This document shows positions 15,762 to 25,224 of a DNA stretch of 54,157 bases, in pieces. The stretch is taken from contig NZ_JAUFPL010000016.1 in assembly GCF_030409215.1 (NCBI RefSeq), forward strand, positions 1 to 54,157. The letters run 5' to 3'. The translations under genes and the position numbers were made by a program. The first letter of the stretch is position 1. The number at the start of each line of letters is the position of its first letter. Source of the stretch: Halomonas ramblicola. GTDB taxonomy: Bacteria > Pseudomonadota > Gammaproteobacteria > Pseudomonadales > Halomonadaceae. Under the pieces are notes generated by a model. It saw only the letters and a program-made list of their open reading frames with translations. It was not told the DNA's origin and ran no database searches.

Positions 15762-16158
15762 GGCGCGCCTCCCGACGCTCGCGCTCCGCCAGGTCGCGGT
15801 CGGTGGCCAGGTGCTTGAGGGTACTGACCAGCAGGGTGCGTCGGCGGGCCAGGCGCATCACCCACAGGCACAGCAGCAGGCCGCTGACCAGCAGCACGCC
15901 GGCGCTCGCGGCGATGGCGGTGAGGCGATGGGTATCCCAGAAGGCGACGATCACCAGGGTGGTGAGCACGCCGATACCCAGCAACAACAGGATCAGCGCG
16001 AGCCCGGCCAGCAGCAGCAGGCCCATCAGCCGGGCGCGCTCCTCCTCGAGCTCGAGGACGGCGAGGCGCAGGCGCGTCTCGCCGGTCGCCAGCAGGCTGC
16101 CGAGCAGGCGCCGGGTGGCGGTGAACAGCCGTTGTGCCGGTCCCTGGCCGTCGATCAT
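15751..16158 (-). CDS. yqjE: YqjE-like phage holin superfamily membrane protein
   Basis: The 135-residue protein has an amphipathic N-terminal helix with RLAVLELEEERARLMGLLLL leading into two membrane segments (residues about 45-70 and 80-100) and a basic/acidic C-terminus. It matches the YqjE/holin_3_6 family, an inner-membrane protein co-expressed with YqjD. The start codon shares one base with the yqjD stop (TGATG), a sign of coupled translation. Confidence 0.78.
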   Translation of the reverse strand: MIDGQGPAQRLFTATRRLLGSLLATGETRLRLAVLELEEERARLMGLLLLAGLALILLLLGIGVLTTLVIVAFWDTHRLTAIAASAGVLLVSGLLLCLWVMRLARRRTLLVSTLKHLATDRDLAERERREARHDD

Positions 16159-16490
16159 CAGCGCCGTCCGATCAGCATGCCGACCACGACCCCCACGGCG
16201 GTGCCGATGCCAATGCTGGTCCAGGGGTTATCGTGCACGTAGCGGTCACAGGCGTCGACCTGGTGGTCGAGGCTCTCGCGGGCCTCGCCGTAGAGGCGCT
16301 CGCCACGCGACTCCAGGCGGTCGCGGGTCTCCTTGAGGCGCTGCTCGGCACGCTCGCGCAGCTCCTTGATGTTGCTGCGGGAGTCGTCGGCGGTGGCGCT
16401 CACCAGCTCTTCGATGGTCTGGGTGAGGTGATGCAGGTCCTCCTTGAGCTGCCGGGTGGTTTCCTGGGTATGCGGGGCACGGTTTGCCAT
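16158..16490 (-). CDS. yqjD: YqjD/ElaB-family (DUF883) ribosome-associated inner-membrane protein
   Basis: The 110-residue protein is a long helical coiled coil (LKEDLHHLTQTIEELV to ARESLDHQVDACDRYV) ending in a C-terminal glycine-rich membrane anchor, WTSIGIGTAVGVVVGMLIGRR. E. coli YqjD and ElaB have this form, associate with stationary-phase ribosomes and anchor them to the inner membrane. AGAGGAAG precedes the ATG. It is the first gene of the yqjD-yqjE-yqjK unit, in line with pldA upstream on the same strand. Confidence 0.85.
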   Translation of the reverse strand: MANRAPHTQETTRQLKEDLHHLTQTIEELVSATADDSRSNIKELRERAEQRLKETRDRLESRGERLYGEARESLDHQVDACDRYVHDNPWTSIGIGTAVGVVVGMLIGRR

Positions 16491-16571
16491 CGGGTCTTCC
16501 TCTGACGGTGAATGACAGGCACAGCATAGCAGTCACCGGCCCGCCTGACAGCGGGGCCGGGGCGGGGCGCC

Positions 16572-17600
16572 TCAACGTGTCATGGTGCCGCCGGTGAACA
16601 GCGGGTTGAGGCTGAAGCCCAGGCTGAGGCGGTGGCTGCGATGATCGTAGTCGATCAGGCTCTCGCCGTAGCCGTGATAGTACTGGATGTGGCCGCGCAC
16701 CTTGCTGTCGAACAGCGGCCAGGAGTAGTCGAGCTGGGTGCCCATGTTGCCGGCGGAGGGGTTGCCACGCCACAGCAGGCTCAGTTCGTTGTCGCCGAAG
16801 CGCCTGGCCAGGGTCACGTCGCCATAGCCCATGTAGCGCTCGATATCGGGATTGTCGTCCTCCCCCGTGGTATCCGGCAGGCGCCAGTGGGGGGCCAGGC
16901 TGACGGCCCAGTCGCCGCGCTGGAAGACGCTCTCCAGGTAGAGGCGGTTCCAGCTGCGCGACTCCGGGTCGGAGCGGCCGTTGGACTGATGGTTGACCGA
17001 GACGCGATTGAGCACGTTGGTCCAGCCCAGCAAGCCCCAGTCGTTGTCGAAGTCGACGAAGACCTCGGGTTCGTAGTTGGTCTCGCGGAACGGTGAGGAG
17101 GCCTCGGAGTTGTAGGCCTGCCACCAGCTGCGCTGGGTATAGCCGAAGTAGAGGTCGCCGGTATCGCCGAACAGCCCCTCGGCGAGCGACACCTTGGCGC
17201 TGAATTGGAACTTGAGTTCGGCGTTGTCCAGGTCGGTGGCGTCATCCGCGGCACCGTTGGGGTTGGTGTTGTAGCTGACCGGCAGCAGGTAGTTGCGCCG
17301 GTAGGTGGTGATGGCGAAGGGGTTGCGTTCGGACTCCTGTTCCAGCTGGCGACGCTCGGCGGCCTCCACCGCCACGACCTCGTCGGGCTCGAGGCGGTGC
17401 GGGGTGGCATCCTCATCGGCAGGCGGCAGGGCCTGCAGCTGTTGCTGGAGCGATTCTAGCTTGGCGCGCAGGTCATCGATGCGCGATTCCAGCACGGCGC
17501 GTTCGGCCTCGGTCGTCTCCTGGGCCTGGAGCACGCCTCCGCCGGCTAGCAGGATCAGGGCAGTCGCGGTGGTGAGCAGGGAACGCAGCGGCGGGCGCAT
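16572..17600 (-). CDS. pldA: Outer-membrane phospholipase A (OMPLA)
   Basis: The 342-residue protein has a signal peptide (cleavage after VLQAQ, about residue 27), a short coiled-coil segment (LESRIDDLRAKLESLQQQLQ, residues 37-56) and the OMPLA barrel. The catalytic signature is VNHQSNGRSDPESRSWNR. His204 and Ser206 are the dyad and Asn218 lies 14 residues after the His, exactly as in E. coli PldA (His142, Ser144, Asn156). The enzyme hydrolyses phospholipids that reach the outer leaflet when the membrane is disturbed. The coiled-coil extension before the barrel is longer than in E. coli and could help dimerisation. Confidence 0.93.
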   Translation of the reverse strand: MRPPLRSLLTTATALILLAGGGVLQAQETTEAERAVLESRIDDLRAKLESLQQQLQALPPADEDATPHRLEPDEVVAVEAAERRQLEQESERNPFAITTYRRNYLLPVSYNTNPNGAADDATDLDNAELKFQFSAKVSLAEGLFGDTGDLYFGYTQRSWWQAYNSEASSPFRETNYEPEVFVDFDNDWGLLGWTNVLNRVSVNHQSNGRSDPESRSWNRLYLESVFQRGDWAVSLAPHWRLPDTTGEDDNPDIERYMGYGDVTLARRFGDNELSLLWRGNPSAGNMGTQLDYSWPLFDSKVRGHIQYYHGYGESLIDYDHRSHRLSLGFSLNPLFTGGTMTR

Positions 17601-17761
17601 GGGGGTATCCGGGAACGAAAAGGGCAGACCGTCGTTCTACCACTCCCGTGGGGCAAGTCAACACCCGGCGACTTTTCGCCGCGGGGAAGATTGCCTTGCC
17701 GACACCGTGGACCGAGAATCGGCGGCGGATGCACCGATGGCAGAGCGAGGGGCGAGAGGAC

Positions 17762-20700
17762 ATGGCGGCGAAGGGAATGGTGGTGACGAAGTCGCCCCGG
17801 TGGGAAGGGTGGCGCTGGCGCCGGCTGGTCATGGCCGTGCTGTCGCTGCTGGCCTGGTTGCCGGCGCTGGCCCAGCAGCCGGAGCAGGCGGCTGAGCGGC
17901 CGTCGTTGCCGGAGCGAGCGGCCGTCGAGGAGCGCCTGGCATCGTTGCAGGCCGAGGCGGAGGAGGGCGAACCCTCGGAGCAGCGGCAGCAGACCATCGA
18001 GGTGCTCTCCGAGGTGCTCGCCGACCTGGAGGCGCTGGCGGAGCTGGAGGAGCGCCAGGAGTCCCTGGAGACGCGGGTCGAGGAGGCGCCGACGGAGTTG
18101 CTGCGCCTGGAGCGTGAGCTCAGGGCCGAGGAGGAGGCGGCCGCGGAGCTCTCGGCCACCGACCTGGACGACCTCTCCCTGGACGAGCTGCAGGGGCGCC
18201 AGCAGGAGGCGGTGGTGGATCTGCAGCGCCTGCAGGATCGCCTCGCCGAGGTGAATGCCCAGTTGATCACCGCCCAGACGCTGCCGGAGCGTGCCCAGCA
18301 GACGATCGCCGAGGCCATGCAGGAGGTGGAACAGGCCCGGCGGGCGCTGGACGAGCTCGACACCCAGGGTGCCGCCGCCGATGACCCCCGGCGCTGGCAA
18401 CGCCAGGTGGAGCGTCGCCTGGCCGAGGCGACCCTGCTCTACCACCAGCGCGAACTGGGCACCAATACCCGGTTGCGCGAGCTGGACCAGCAGCGCCGCG
18501 ACCTGCTGAGCCAGCAACTGGCCCGCCAGGAATCGGAGCTGGTGTTGCTGCAGAGCGTCATCGAGCGCAAGCGACGCCTGGCCTCCGAGCAGGCGATCGC
18601 CGATGCCGTGCGCGACGATCCGCTGCTGGAGGCGGGCCATCCGGTGCTGGAGCGGGCCCAGCAGATCAATCGTGACCTCAGCCTGGAGCTGTTGCGCGCC
18701 AATGACCGCAGCAACGCCCTGGTCCGCGAGAGCCTCTCGGTGCGCAGTCAGCTCGACCAGGTGCGCCAGCTGCAGCGCAGCCTCAACGAGCAGATCGAGG
18801 CGATTCGCGGCTCCATATTGCTGTCGCGGATCCTGCGCGAGCAGCGCCGCTCCCTGCCCCAGGTGGCCCCGCGCCGCGACCTGCAGGACGAGATCGCCGA
18901 CCTGCGCCTGCGCCAGTTCGACCTGGTGCGCCAGCGCGACGGCCTGCGCGAGGGCGAGCGCCTGGCCAACCAGCGCCTGCGCGAGGCGGGGGTCGAGGCC
19001 AACGACGCCCTGGTCGACTCCTTGCAGCGTCTCTACCAGTCGCGCCGCGAGCTGGTGGACCGCCTGGAGCAGACCTATGGCAGCCTGCTCAGCTCGGCCA
19101 TCGAGCTGCAGCTCAACCAGCAGCAGCTGCTGGAGACCTCGCGTGAGCTGCGTACCACCATCGACGAGCAGCTCTTCTGGGTGGCCAACACCCGCCCCCT
19201 GGACCTGGCCTGGCTGCGCCAGCTGCCCGCCAACCTGGCGCTGGAGTGGCGCGAGGGCGAATGGCGCCTGGCGCTGCCGACAGGCTGGGCGGTGCCTTCC
19301 ACCAGGGCCCTGGTGGGCCTGCCGGCGCTGTTGCTGGCGCTGGGGCTGCTGGCCTGCCGACGGCGCATCCAGGCGCGGCTGGCCCGGCTCCACGAGCAGA
19401 TCGGCCGGCTGCGCAGCGACACCCAGTTGCACACGCCCCAGGCCGTGTTGCTCAACGTCCTGCTGGCGGCGCCGGGCCCCCTGACCCTCGCCGGCCTGGG
19501 CCTGGCACTGCTGTTGGGCACCGCGACCCTCGGCCAGGCAGTGGGCCTGGCCGGGTTGCAGCTGGCGCTGGCCTGGGGGGTGATCGCCTGGGCGCGACGG
19601 CTACTGGTGGCGGACGGCGTGGCCACCCAGCACTTCCACTGGCCGACGGCCTATGCGACCCGCCTGCGTCGCCTGTTGGGCGGGCTGGGGCTGGCGCTGG
19701 TGCCGGTGCTGGGCATCGCCACCCTGGCGCGGGGCGCCGAGTTCGGCCTCAGTCATCGCCCCCTGGCGCTGGGGCTGCTGCTGCTGGGCCTGCTCGCCAT
19801 GAGCCTGGTCCTGGCGCGGCTGATCCTGTCCCACACGCCCTTCTTCGGGGTCAAGCTGTTCCGGCTGATACTGGGGCTGGCCATGGCGGCGGTGCCCCTG
19901 GGACTGGTCGGCCTGATCCTCGCCGGCTACGAGTACACCGCCCTGAGCCTGGTGGCGCGCTTCGCCATCACCCTCTACCTGCTGGGGCTGTGGATCCTGG
20001 TGGAGGCCACGGTGGTGCGCGGCCTGGCCGTGGCGGCGCGGCGGCTCGCCTTCCGACGGGCCCTGGCGCGGCGCCGTGCCGAGGCCAGGGAGAGCGCCGA
20101 GGGGGGACTGGAGGTGGTCGAGGAACCGCCGCTGGACATGGAGCAGATCAACCAGCAGTCGCTGCGGCTCTCCAAGCTGATCCTGCTGATCGGCTTCGTG
20201 CTGCTGCTCTACCTGGTGTGGGCCGACCTGCTGACCGTACTCGGCTACCTGGAGGAGGTGGCGATCTGGGGAGGCGAGGGCGATGGCGCCGACGACCTGG
20301 TGACCGATGCCCTGTCGGTGGCGGACTTCTTCGCGGCGCTACTGATCGTCGCCCTGACCCTGATGATGGCCCGCAACCTGCCGGGCCTGCTGGAGGTAAT
20401 GGTGCTGTCGCGCCTGGCGCTCAAGCAGGGCAGCAGCTATGCCATCACCTCGCTGCTCTCCTACACCATCGTCGGGACCGGTGTGGTGACGGCACTGGGT
20501 GCCCTGGGCGTGGCCTGGAGCCAGCTGCAGTGGCTGGTGGCGGCGCTGGGCGTGGGCCTGGGCTTCGGCCTGCAGGAGATCTTCGCCAACTTCGTCTCGG
20601 GGCTGATCATCCTCTTCGAGCGGCCGGTGCGCATCGGCGACACCGTGACCCTGGGCAACCTGACCGGCACGGTGAGCAAGATCCGCATCCGCGCCACCAC

Positions 20701-21211
20701 GGTCACCGACTTCGACCGCAAGGAGATCATCATCCCCAACAAGACCTTCGTCACCGACCAACTGATCAACTGGTCGTTGTCGGATACGATCACCCGGGTG
20801 GTGCTCGGCTACGGGGTCGCCTACGGCTCGGACCATCGCCTGGTGCATCGGCTGCTGCGCCAGGCCGCCGACGAGAACCCACGCGTCCTGGCCGACCCCG
20901 AGCCCCAGGTGTTCTTCATGGCCTACGGCGATAGCACGCTCAACTTCGAGCTGCGCATCTTCGTCAACAGCCTCGGCGACCGGCTGTTCGCCACCGACGA
21001 GATCAACTGCCGGGTGGGCGAGCTGTTCGCCGAGCACGAGGTCGATATCGCCTTCAACCAGCTCGATGTCTGGCTGCATCGATCCGACGGGGTCAGGAAG
21101 CAGGTGCAGAGCGCTACGCCCGGCCGGGTGACCGACCCGGCCTTCCCGCCGCCGGGCAGCCGTGGCGACCCGGGCGACTTCCATGAGGGCGACGGTGGCG
21201 ACGGGCGCTGA
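17762..21211 (+). CDS. mscK: Large mechanosensitive channel, MscK/KefA type
   Basis: The 1149-residue protein has a signal-like hydrophobic start (LVMAVLSLLAWLPALAQQ), a periplasmic coiled-coil region of about 480 residues very rich in Glu, Gln and Arg, roughly eleven membrane segments, and the MscS channel core near the C-terminus. The pore helix region runs WLVAALGVGLGFGLQEIFAN, then FVSGLIILFERPVRIGD and the beta domain TVTDFDRKEIIIPNKTFVTD. Length and layout match MscK/MscM rather than small MscS. It opens under membrane tension on hypo-osmotic shock, an important task for a halophile. The ATG at 17762 follows GAGAGGAC; earlier in-frame codons at 17648 and 17729 lack good sites. Confidence 0.92.
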   Translation: MAAKGMVVTKSPRWEGWRWRRLVMAVLSLLAWLPALAQQPEQAAERPSLPERAAVEERLASLQAEAEEGEPSEQRQQTIEVLSEVLADLEALAELEERQESLETRVEEAPTELLRLERELRAEEEAAAELSATDLDDLSLDELQGRQQEAVVDLQRLQDRLAEVNAQLITAQTLPERAQQTIAEAMQEVEQARRALDELDTQGAAADDPRRWQRQVERRLAEATLLYHQRELGTNTRLRELDQQRRDLLSQQLARQESELVLLQSVIERKRRLASEQAIADAVRDDPLLEAGHPVLERAQQINRDLSLELLRANDRSNALVRESLSVRSQLDQVRQLQRSLNEQIEAIRGSILLSRILREQRRSLPQVAPRRDLQDEIADLRLRQFDLVRQRDGLREGERLANQRLREAGVEANDALVDSLQRLYQSRRELVDRLEQTYGSLLSSAIELQLNQQQLLETSRELRTTIDEQLFWVANTRPLDLAWLRQLPANLALEWREGEWRLALPTGWAVPSTRALVGLPALLLALGLLACRRRIQARLARLHEQIGRLRSDTQLHTPQAVLLNVLLAAPGPLTLAGLGLALLLGTATLGQAVGLAGLQLALAWGVIAWARRLLVADGVATQHFHWPTAYATRLRRLLGGLGLALVPVLGIATLARGAEFGLSHRPLALGLLLLGLLAMSLVLARLILSHTPFFGVKLFRLILGLAMAAVPLGLVGLILAGYEYTALSLVARFAITLYLLGLWILVEATVVRGLAVAARRLAFRRALARRRAEARESAEGGLEVVEEPPLDMEQINQQSLRLSKLILLIGFVLLLYLVWADLLTVLGYLEEVAIWGGEGDGADDLVTDALSVADFFAALLIVALTLMMARNLPGLLEVMVLSRLALKQGSSYAITSLLSYTIVGTGVVTALGALGVAWSQLQWLVAALGVGLGFGLQEIFANFVSGLIILFERPVRIGDTVTLGNLTGTVSKIRIRATTVTDFDRKEIIIPNKTFVTDQLINWSLSDTITRVVLGYGVAYGSDHRLVHRLLRQAADENPRVLADPEPQVFFMAYGDSTLNFELRIFVNSLGDRLFATDEINCRVGELFAEHEVDIAFNQLDVWLHRSDGVRKQVQSATPGRVTDPAFPPPGSRGDPGDFHEGDGGDGR

Positions 21212-21219
21212 GGCGCCGC

Positions 21220-21993
21220 TCAGCCGTCTTCGCGCACGGCGTGGAGCAGGAACTCGCGGTTGCCGTCGCCACCCAGCAGCGGGCTTGCCTGCCAGTGCAG
21301 GATGCGCAGGCCCAGGCCGGCGCAGCAGGTGCGGATTCGCGCCTTCACCTCGGCGTAGCGGGCCGGATCGGTCACCAGGCCCCGGGCGTTGACCCCGCCC
21401 GGCCCCACCTCGAACTGCGGCTTGACCAGGCTGGCCAGCTCGGCGCCTGGCGCCAGCAGGGCGGCCAGTTCGGGCAGGATCAGCGTCTGGGAGATGAAGG
21501 AGACGTCCATCACGGCGAGTTCCGGGCCGCCGCCGGCTCCCTGGGCGGCCAGGGCCGCGCGTAGTCGTGCCTCGCCGGCCATGGCCCGGGCGTTGAGCCC
21601 CTCCAGGCAGGTCACCCGCGGGTCATGGCGCAGTGTCGGGTCGAGCTGGTCGTGGCCCACCTCCACGCCGATCACGTGGCGGGCGCCGGCGCGCAGGGCG
21701 CAGTCGGTGAAGCCGCCGCTGGACTGGCCCACGTCCAGCACCAGCCGGCCGGTGAGATCCAGGCCCAGGGCCTCGATCAGCGCCTCCAGCTTGAGCCCGG
21801 CCCGCGAGACGTAGCGCTCCTCTGGGTCGTCCTCCACCCTCAGGCGCGTCGCGTCGGCCAGTTTCTCTCCCGGCTTGGCGAGCACCCGGCCGGAGTCGGC
21901 CAGGCGCACCCGGCCGTGGCGGATCAGCCGCTGGGCACGGGTGCGGGAGCGGGCCAGGCCCTGGGTGACGAGGAGCTGGTCGAGACGCGGCAT
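21220..21993 (-). CDS. tlyA: TlyA-family rRNA 2'-O-methyltransferase
   Basis: The 257-residue protein combines an N-terminal S4 RNA-binding domain (MPRLDQLLVTQGLARSRTRA to about residue 65) with an FtsJ-like methyltransferase domain. The SAM-binding motif is LVLDVGQSSGGFTDCALRAG, and MDVSFISQTLILP and LVKPQFEVG supply catalytic Asp and Lys positions of the K-D-K-E set. TlyA enzymes methylate 16S/23S rRNA cytidines; the family is often labelled hemolysin A. The ATG at 21993 (MPRLDQ) is preferred over a GTG three codons upstream. It converges with mscK, the stops 8 bp apart. Confidence 0.9.
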   Translation of the reverse strand: MPRLDQLLVTQGLARSRTRAQRLIRHGRVRLADSGRVLAKPGEKLADATRLRVEDDPEERYVSRAGLKLEALIEALGLDLTGRLVLDVGQSSGGFTDCALRAGARHVIGVEVGHDQLDPTLRHDPRVTCLEGLNARAMAGEARLRAALAAQGAGGGPELAVMDVSFISQTLILPELAALLAPGAELASLVKPQFEVGPGGVNARGLVTDPARYAEVKARIRTCCAGLGLRILHWQASPLLGGDGNREFLLHAVREDG

Positions 21994-22091
21994 GGGCAAC
22001 ACCGGAGCGTGGGCAGTGGGCCAGCATTATAGCCGCCCGGCCGGGGCGTGCGATAATGGGCAACTCGTTAGCCGGATAACAAGGAGCCGGA

Positions 22092-23114
22092 GTGGATCAG
22101 GCGGCAGGCAAGGCATTGGCACGCGCCCTGGGCATCGGCGTCCTGGGCGGGGTGGTGTTCCATTTCATCGGCTTGCCCCTGGCCTGGATGCTGGGGCCGC
22201 TCAGCGCCAACCTGATCGCCTCGGCGCGCGGCGCCGACGTGCGGGTACCGGAGCGCCTGCGCGAGGCCTTCCTCGGCGTGCTGGGACTGGTGCTGGGCAG
22301 CCAGGTGACCCCGGAGCTGGCCTCGCGGGTGCTGGAGTGGCCGCTCTCCATGGCGCTGCTGCTGGTCGGGGTGGCGGCCTCCACCGCGGCGGCGGCGGCC
22401 TGGTACCGGCATTGCGGCTTCGACTCGGTGAGTGCCTGGTTCGCCTCGGCGCCGGGGGCGATGACGGCGATGATCCTGATGGGCGAGCAGTGTGGCGGCG
22501 ACCCGCGACGCATCGCCATCGCCCAGTCGCTGCGCGTGGTGCTGGTGGTGCTCTTCCTGCCGCCGCTGTTCTGGGCCCTGGAGGAGCCGGCGTCCGCCGC
22601 GGAGGCGGCTTCCCCGGCCGTCGGCGGGCTCGGGCTGCTGCTACTGCTGCCGCTGGTGATCCCGCTGGGGCGCTGGGTGCGCCTGCCCACCCCGGCGCTG
22701 CTGACTCCCTTGCTGTGCGCCGCGCTGCTCTCCGGCTTCGGCGTCACCCGCCTGCAGCTGCCCGACTGGGGGATGGCGCTGATGCTCTGGGTGCTGGGCA
22801 GCGCCATCGGGGCACGCTTCCGGGGGCTCTCCTCGGCGAAGCTGGGGCGCTACCTGGCCGAGGCTGCCGTGGCCACCCTGCTGGCCCTGGCGGTGCTGGC
22901 CGCCTTCGCCGAACTGATCCACCGCTGGGTCGGGGTGCCACGGGACGTGGCCCTGCTGGCACTGGCGCCGGGCGGCATCGGCGAGATGGCGATCCTCGCC
23001 GTGGCGCTGGACCTGGACCCGGTGTTCGTGGCCTTCCACCACCTGCTGCGCATGGTGGCCCTGATGCTGGTGGCGCCGTTCTGGGCCCGCTGGCTGGGGC
23101 GGAAGACCTCCTGA
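22092..23114 (+). CDS. AbrB-family membrane permease (ammonia monooxygenase-like)
   Basis: The 340-residue protein is highly hydrophobic with about nine to ten membrane segments in two related halves. GLPLAWMLGPLSANLIAS in the first half and FASAPGAMTAMILMGEQ in the middle are signatures of the AbrB/PF05145 family, and the C-terminal LALAPGGIGEMAILAVALD repeats the motif. These proteins were historically mis-called ammonia monooxygenase; their substrate is not known. The start is a GTG at 22092 after AAGGAG at 22081-22086. It is transcribed divergently from tlyA. Confidence 0.82.
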   Translation: MDQAAGKALARALGIGVLGGVVFHFIGLPLAWMLGPLSANLIASARGADVRVPERLREAFLGVLGLVLGSQVTPELASRVLEWPLSMALLLVGVAASTAAAAAWYRHCGFDSVSAWFASAPGAMTAMILMGEQCGGDPRRIAIAQSLRVVLVVLFLPPLFWALEEPASAAEAASPAVGGLGLLLLLPLVIPLGRWVRLPTPALLTPLLCAALLSGFGVTRLQLPDWGMALMLWVLGSAIGARFRGLSSAKLGRYLAEAAVATLLALAVLAAFAELIHRWVGVPRDVALLALAPGGIGEMAILAVALDLDPVFVAFHHLLRMVALMLVAPFWARWLGRKTS

Positions 23115-23133
23115 CGCGAGGCCCGATGGCACC

Positions 23134-25179
23134 TCAGTGCGCACCGGGCCCCCCGTCGGCCTGCAGGCCGGCGGGGGGAAGCCTGTCGGCGCCCCAGCTG
23201 CGGTGGATGTAGCCGATCACGCGGTCCAGCTCCTCCTGGGTGACCTGGGCCAGTTCGCCACGCTCCAGGGGGTCGTAATGGAAGATGTAGAGCCGTGAGG
23301 CGAGCTGCTCGAAGGGCAGCGAGGATTCGCCGAAACGTTCACCGTGGTCGGAGGTGCTGACCTTGATGCCGTCTCCCCAGTCCTGGCCGCTGTCGTTGTT
23401 GGGGTTGAAGAAGTAGACCCGCATCACGTCGTGGGGGTCGAGGTTGACCCGCAGCAGCGTGATGGCATGCCAGCCGATGAAGCGGGACGCGTTGTCGGTG
23501 ACGGCGATGCCCGCCGGCTGGGGATGGATCAGCGGCTGGTTGCCGTTGTAGTAGGGGTGGTAGCTGGCATAGAAGTGGCGCAGGAAGGTGTCCAGGTCCT
23601 CCAGCTGGCCGGTGGCCACGTCGACGTTGATGCGAAAGCCACGACCGGCCCACCAGCCGTGGAACTCCGGATTGACCCAGCGGTGAGGGTCGCCTTCGCG
23701 GCCGATGCAGCGTCGTCCCATCTCGGCGTAGATGCGATCCAGGTGCGGGACCACGATCAGCGAGACCGAGTCGAGGTCCATGGGCAGGGTCTGGGCGACG
23801 CCGGACAGGCTGGCCATGGAGGAGAGCGGCATGCCCTCGAAGTGCATGATGATCTCGTCGTCACGCGCCGCCCAGGCGACCATCTGCAGCAGGTAGTCCG
23901 GGTCGTTGTAGGCCCACATGGAGAGCGCCCGGGCCGACTGGCAGGTGGGGTTGTTGCCCTGGCCGACGCCCAGCGGCAGTCCCAGCATGCATAGCACCCC
24001 CTCCAGCAGGCGGGCGCGGGGCGAGATGCCATCGCCGAAGGCCAGGTTGAGCCTGGCCTGCGACCACTCCGAGAGGGTCAAGCCCAGCTGGCGCCACATG
24101 GCCGGGGCCACCGGCGGCTGGTAGAGGATGCCGCGCTCGAGCATCAGTGCCAGGCCGTAGACCGCCTGGGGCGTGGCCGGGTGCACGCCGCTGCGTATCA
24201 GCGCGTGGACCAGCTCGCGGTAGCACATCAGGCAGTCGCGGCCGGTGGAGGAGAGCCCCAGCGCCTCGGACAGCAGGTGATCACTGTGGTCCAGCAGGTG
24301 GCGCAACAGTACCGGATGGTAGGCGGAGACCAGGCCGGTGTCGTGCATGGCGCGGGCGAAGCCGGTGGCTTCCCCCTGCAGGGCGGCGGCGTCCATGCTG
24401 GACAGGCGCTCGCGGTAGACCTCCAGGCCCGGGTCCTCGCGGCAGGCCCGGGTGGGGCCGAACAGTGAGCTCACCAGGCGGTCGGCACCCTGGCCGCTGG
24501 CGCCCAGGTCGATCTCGGGGTTGGCCTGGCAGATGGCGATCTGGGTGATCATCTGCTTGACCGGCTCCACCTGGATCGGCCGTTGCTCGAGGATCCGCCA
24601 GATCTCCTCGATCAACTGGTCGATCACGTGCTCGTAGCCGATGCGCTCGGCCAGGTGGCGGAAGAGGTTGCGCGGCAACTGGGCCAGCCGCCCCTGGGTC
24701 TCGCGTTCGGCCTCGGTGGGTGCGCCGAACAGCAGCCAGAGGTTGATGGCCATGGTCTGGGTCAGGTAGTGATGCGCCTGCTCCTCCGAGACCTGGGGGT
24801 GCAGGTAGTCCCCCTTGGCCACCGCCAGCAGGCGCAGCTCGCTGAGCGCCTCGATCACCACGCTGTTGGGGTCGGGGCTCTTCAGCGCAGGAGTGGTCAG
24901 GGTGGGGACCAGGTACTGGGGCGTCTCCCAGTCGGAGCCGAGGAAGACCCCGGCCTCCTCGAGGGCCTGGGCCCGCCGTTCGACCGCGGCACAGCCTCCC
25001 TCCTGCAACATCACCCGTCGGGCGGTATCCAGCACACGGGGCAGCTTGCCGGGCTTGGCGAACTCGCGGGCCTGAGCCAGCAGGGCGATCGACTCGTCGA
25101 GCTTCTCGAGCAGGCCGCGCAGCTTGGCATCGTCGGCAGGCGCGTCACCACCCGGGTTCATCTCATCATGCGTCGTCAC
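23134..25179 (-). CDS. Uncharacterised 681-residue protein with papain-like active-site pattern
   Basis: I do not recognise a named family. There is no signal peptide or membrane segment, so it is cytoplasmic. The N-terminal 350 residues are mostly helical. The C-terminal half carries VGQGNNPTCQSARALSMW (Gln407, Cys413), FIGWHAITLLRVN (His571) and VYFFNPNNDSGQDWGDG (Asn592). The order Gln-Cys-His-Asn and their local contexts resemble papain-like cysteine peptidases and transglutaminases (QG..C, HA, N-x-WG-like). This is an inference from reading motifs, without a structural comparison. The start is GTG at 25179 after AAGGAG. The ATP-grasp gene lies 45 bp upstream on the same strand, so the two probably form an operon and act on a shared peptide or amino-acid conjugate. 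Confidence 0.75.
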   Translation of the reverse strand: MTTHDEMNPGGDAPADDAKLRGLLEKLDESIALLAQAREFAKPGKLPRVLDTARRVMLQEGGCAAVERRAQALEEAGVFLGSDWETPQYLVPTLTTPALKSPDPNSVVIEALSELRLLAVAKGDYLHPQVSEEQAHHYLTQTMAINLWLLFGAPTEAERETQGRLAQLPRNLFRHLAERIGYEHVIDQLIEEIWRILEQRPIQVEPVKQMITQIAICQANPEIDLGASGQGADRLVSSLFGPTRACREDPGLEVYRERLSSMDAAALQGEATGFARAMHDTGLVSAYHPVLLRHLLDHSDHLLSEALGLSSTGRDCLMCYRELVHALIRSGVHPATPQAVYGLALMLERGILYQPPVAPAMWRQLGLTLSEWSQARLNLAFGDGISPRARLLEGVLCMLGLPLGVGQGNNPTCQSARALSMWAYNDPDYLLQMVAWAARDDEIIMHFEGMPLSSMASLSGVAQTLPMDLDSVSLIVVPHLDRIYAEMGRRCIGREGDPHRWVNPEFHGWWAGRGFRINVDVATGQLEDLDTFLRHFYASYHPYYNGNQPLIHPQPAGIAVTDNASRFIGWHAITLLRVNLDPHDVMRVYFFNPNNDSGQDWGDGIKVSTSDHGERFGESSLPFEQLASRLYIFHYDPLERGELAQVTQEELDRVIGYIHRSWGADRLPPAGLQADGGPGAH

Positions 25180-25224
25180 GCCGACTCCTTGTCGTCAGGC
25201 TGTCATGTCCCCATGACGCCTTGA

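Noticed and set aside
17555..19432. Long minus-strand open frame opposite mscK
   Set aside because: It is composed of Gln/Leu/Arg-rich low-complexity sequence typical of the antisense of a GC-rich coiled coil, and the plus strand encodes a convincing MscK.
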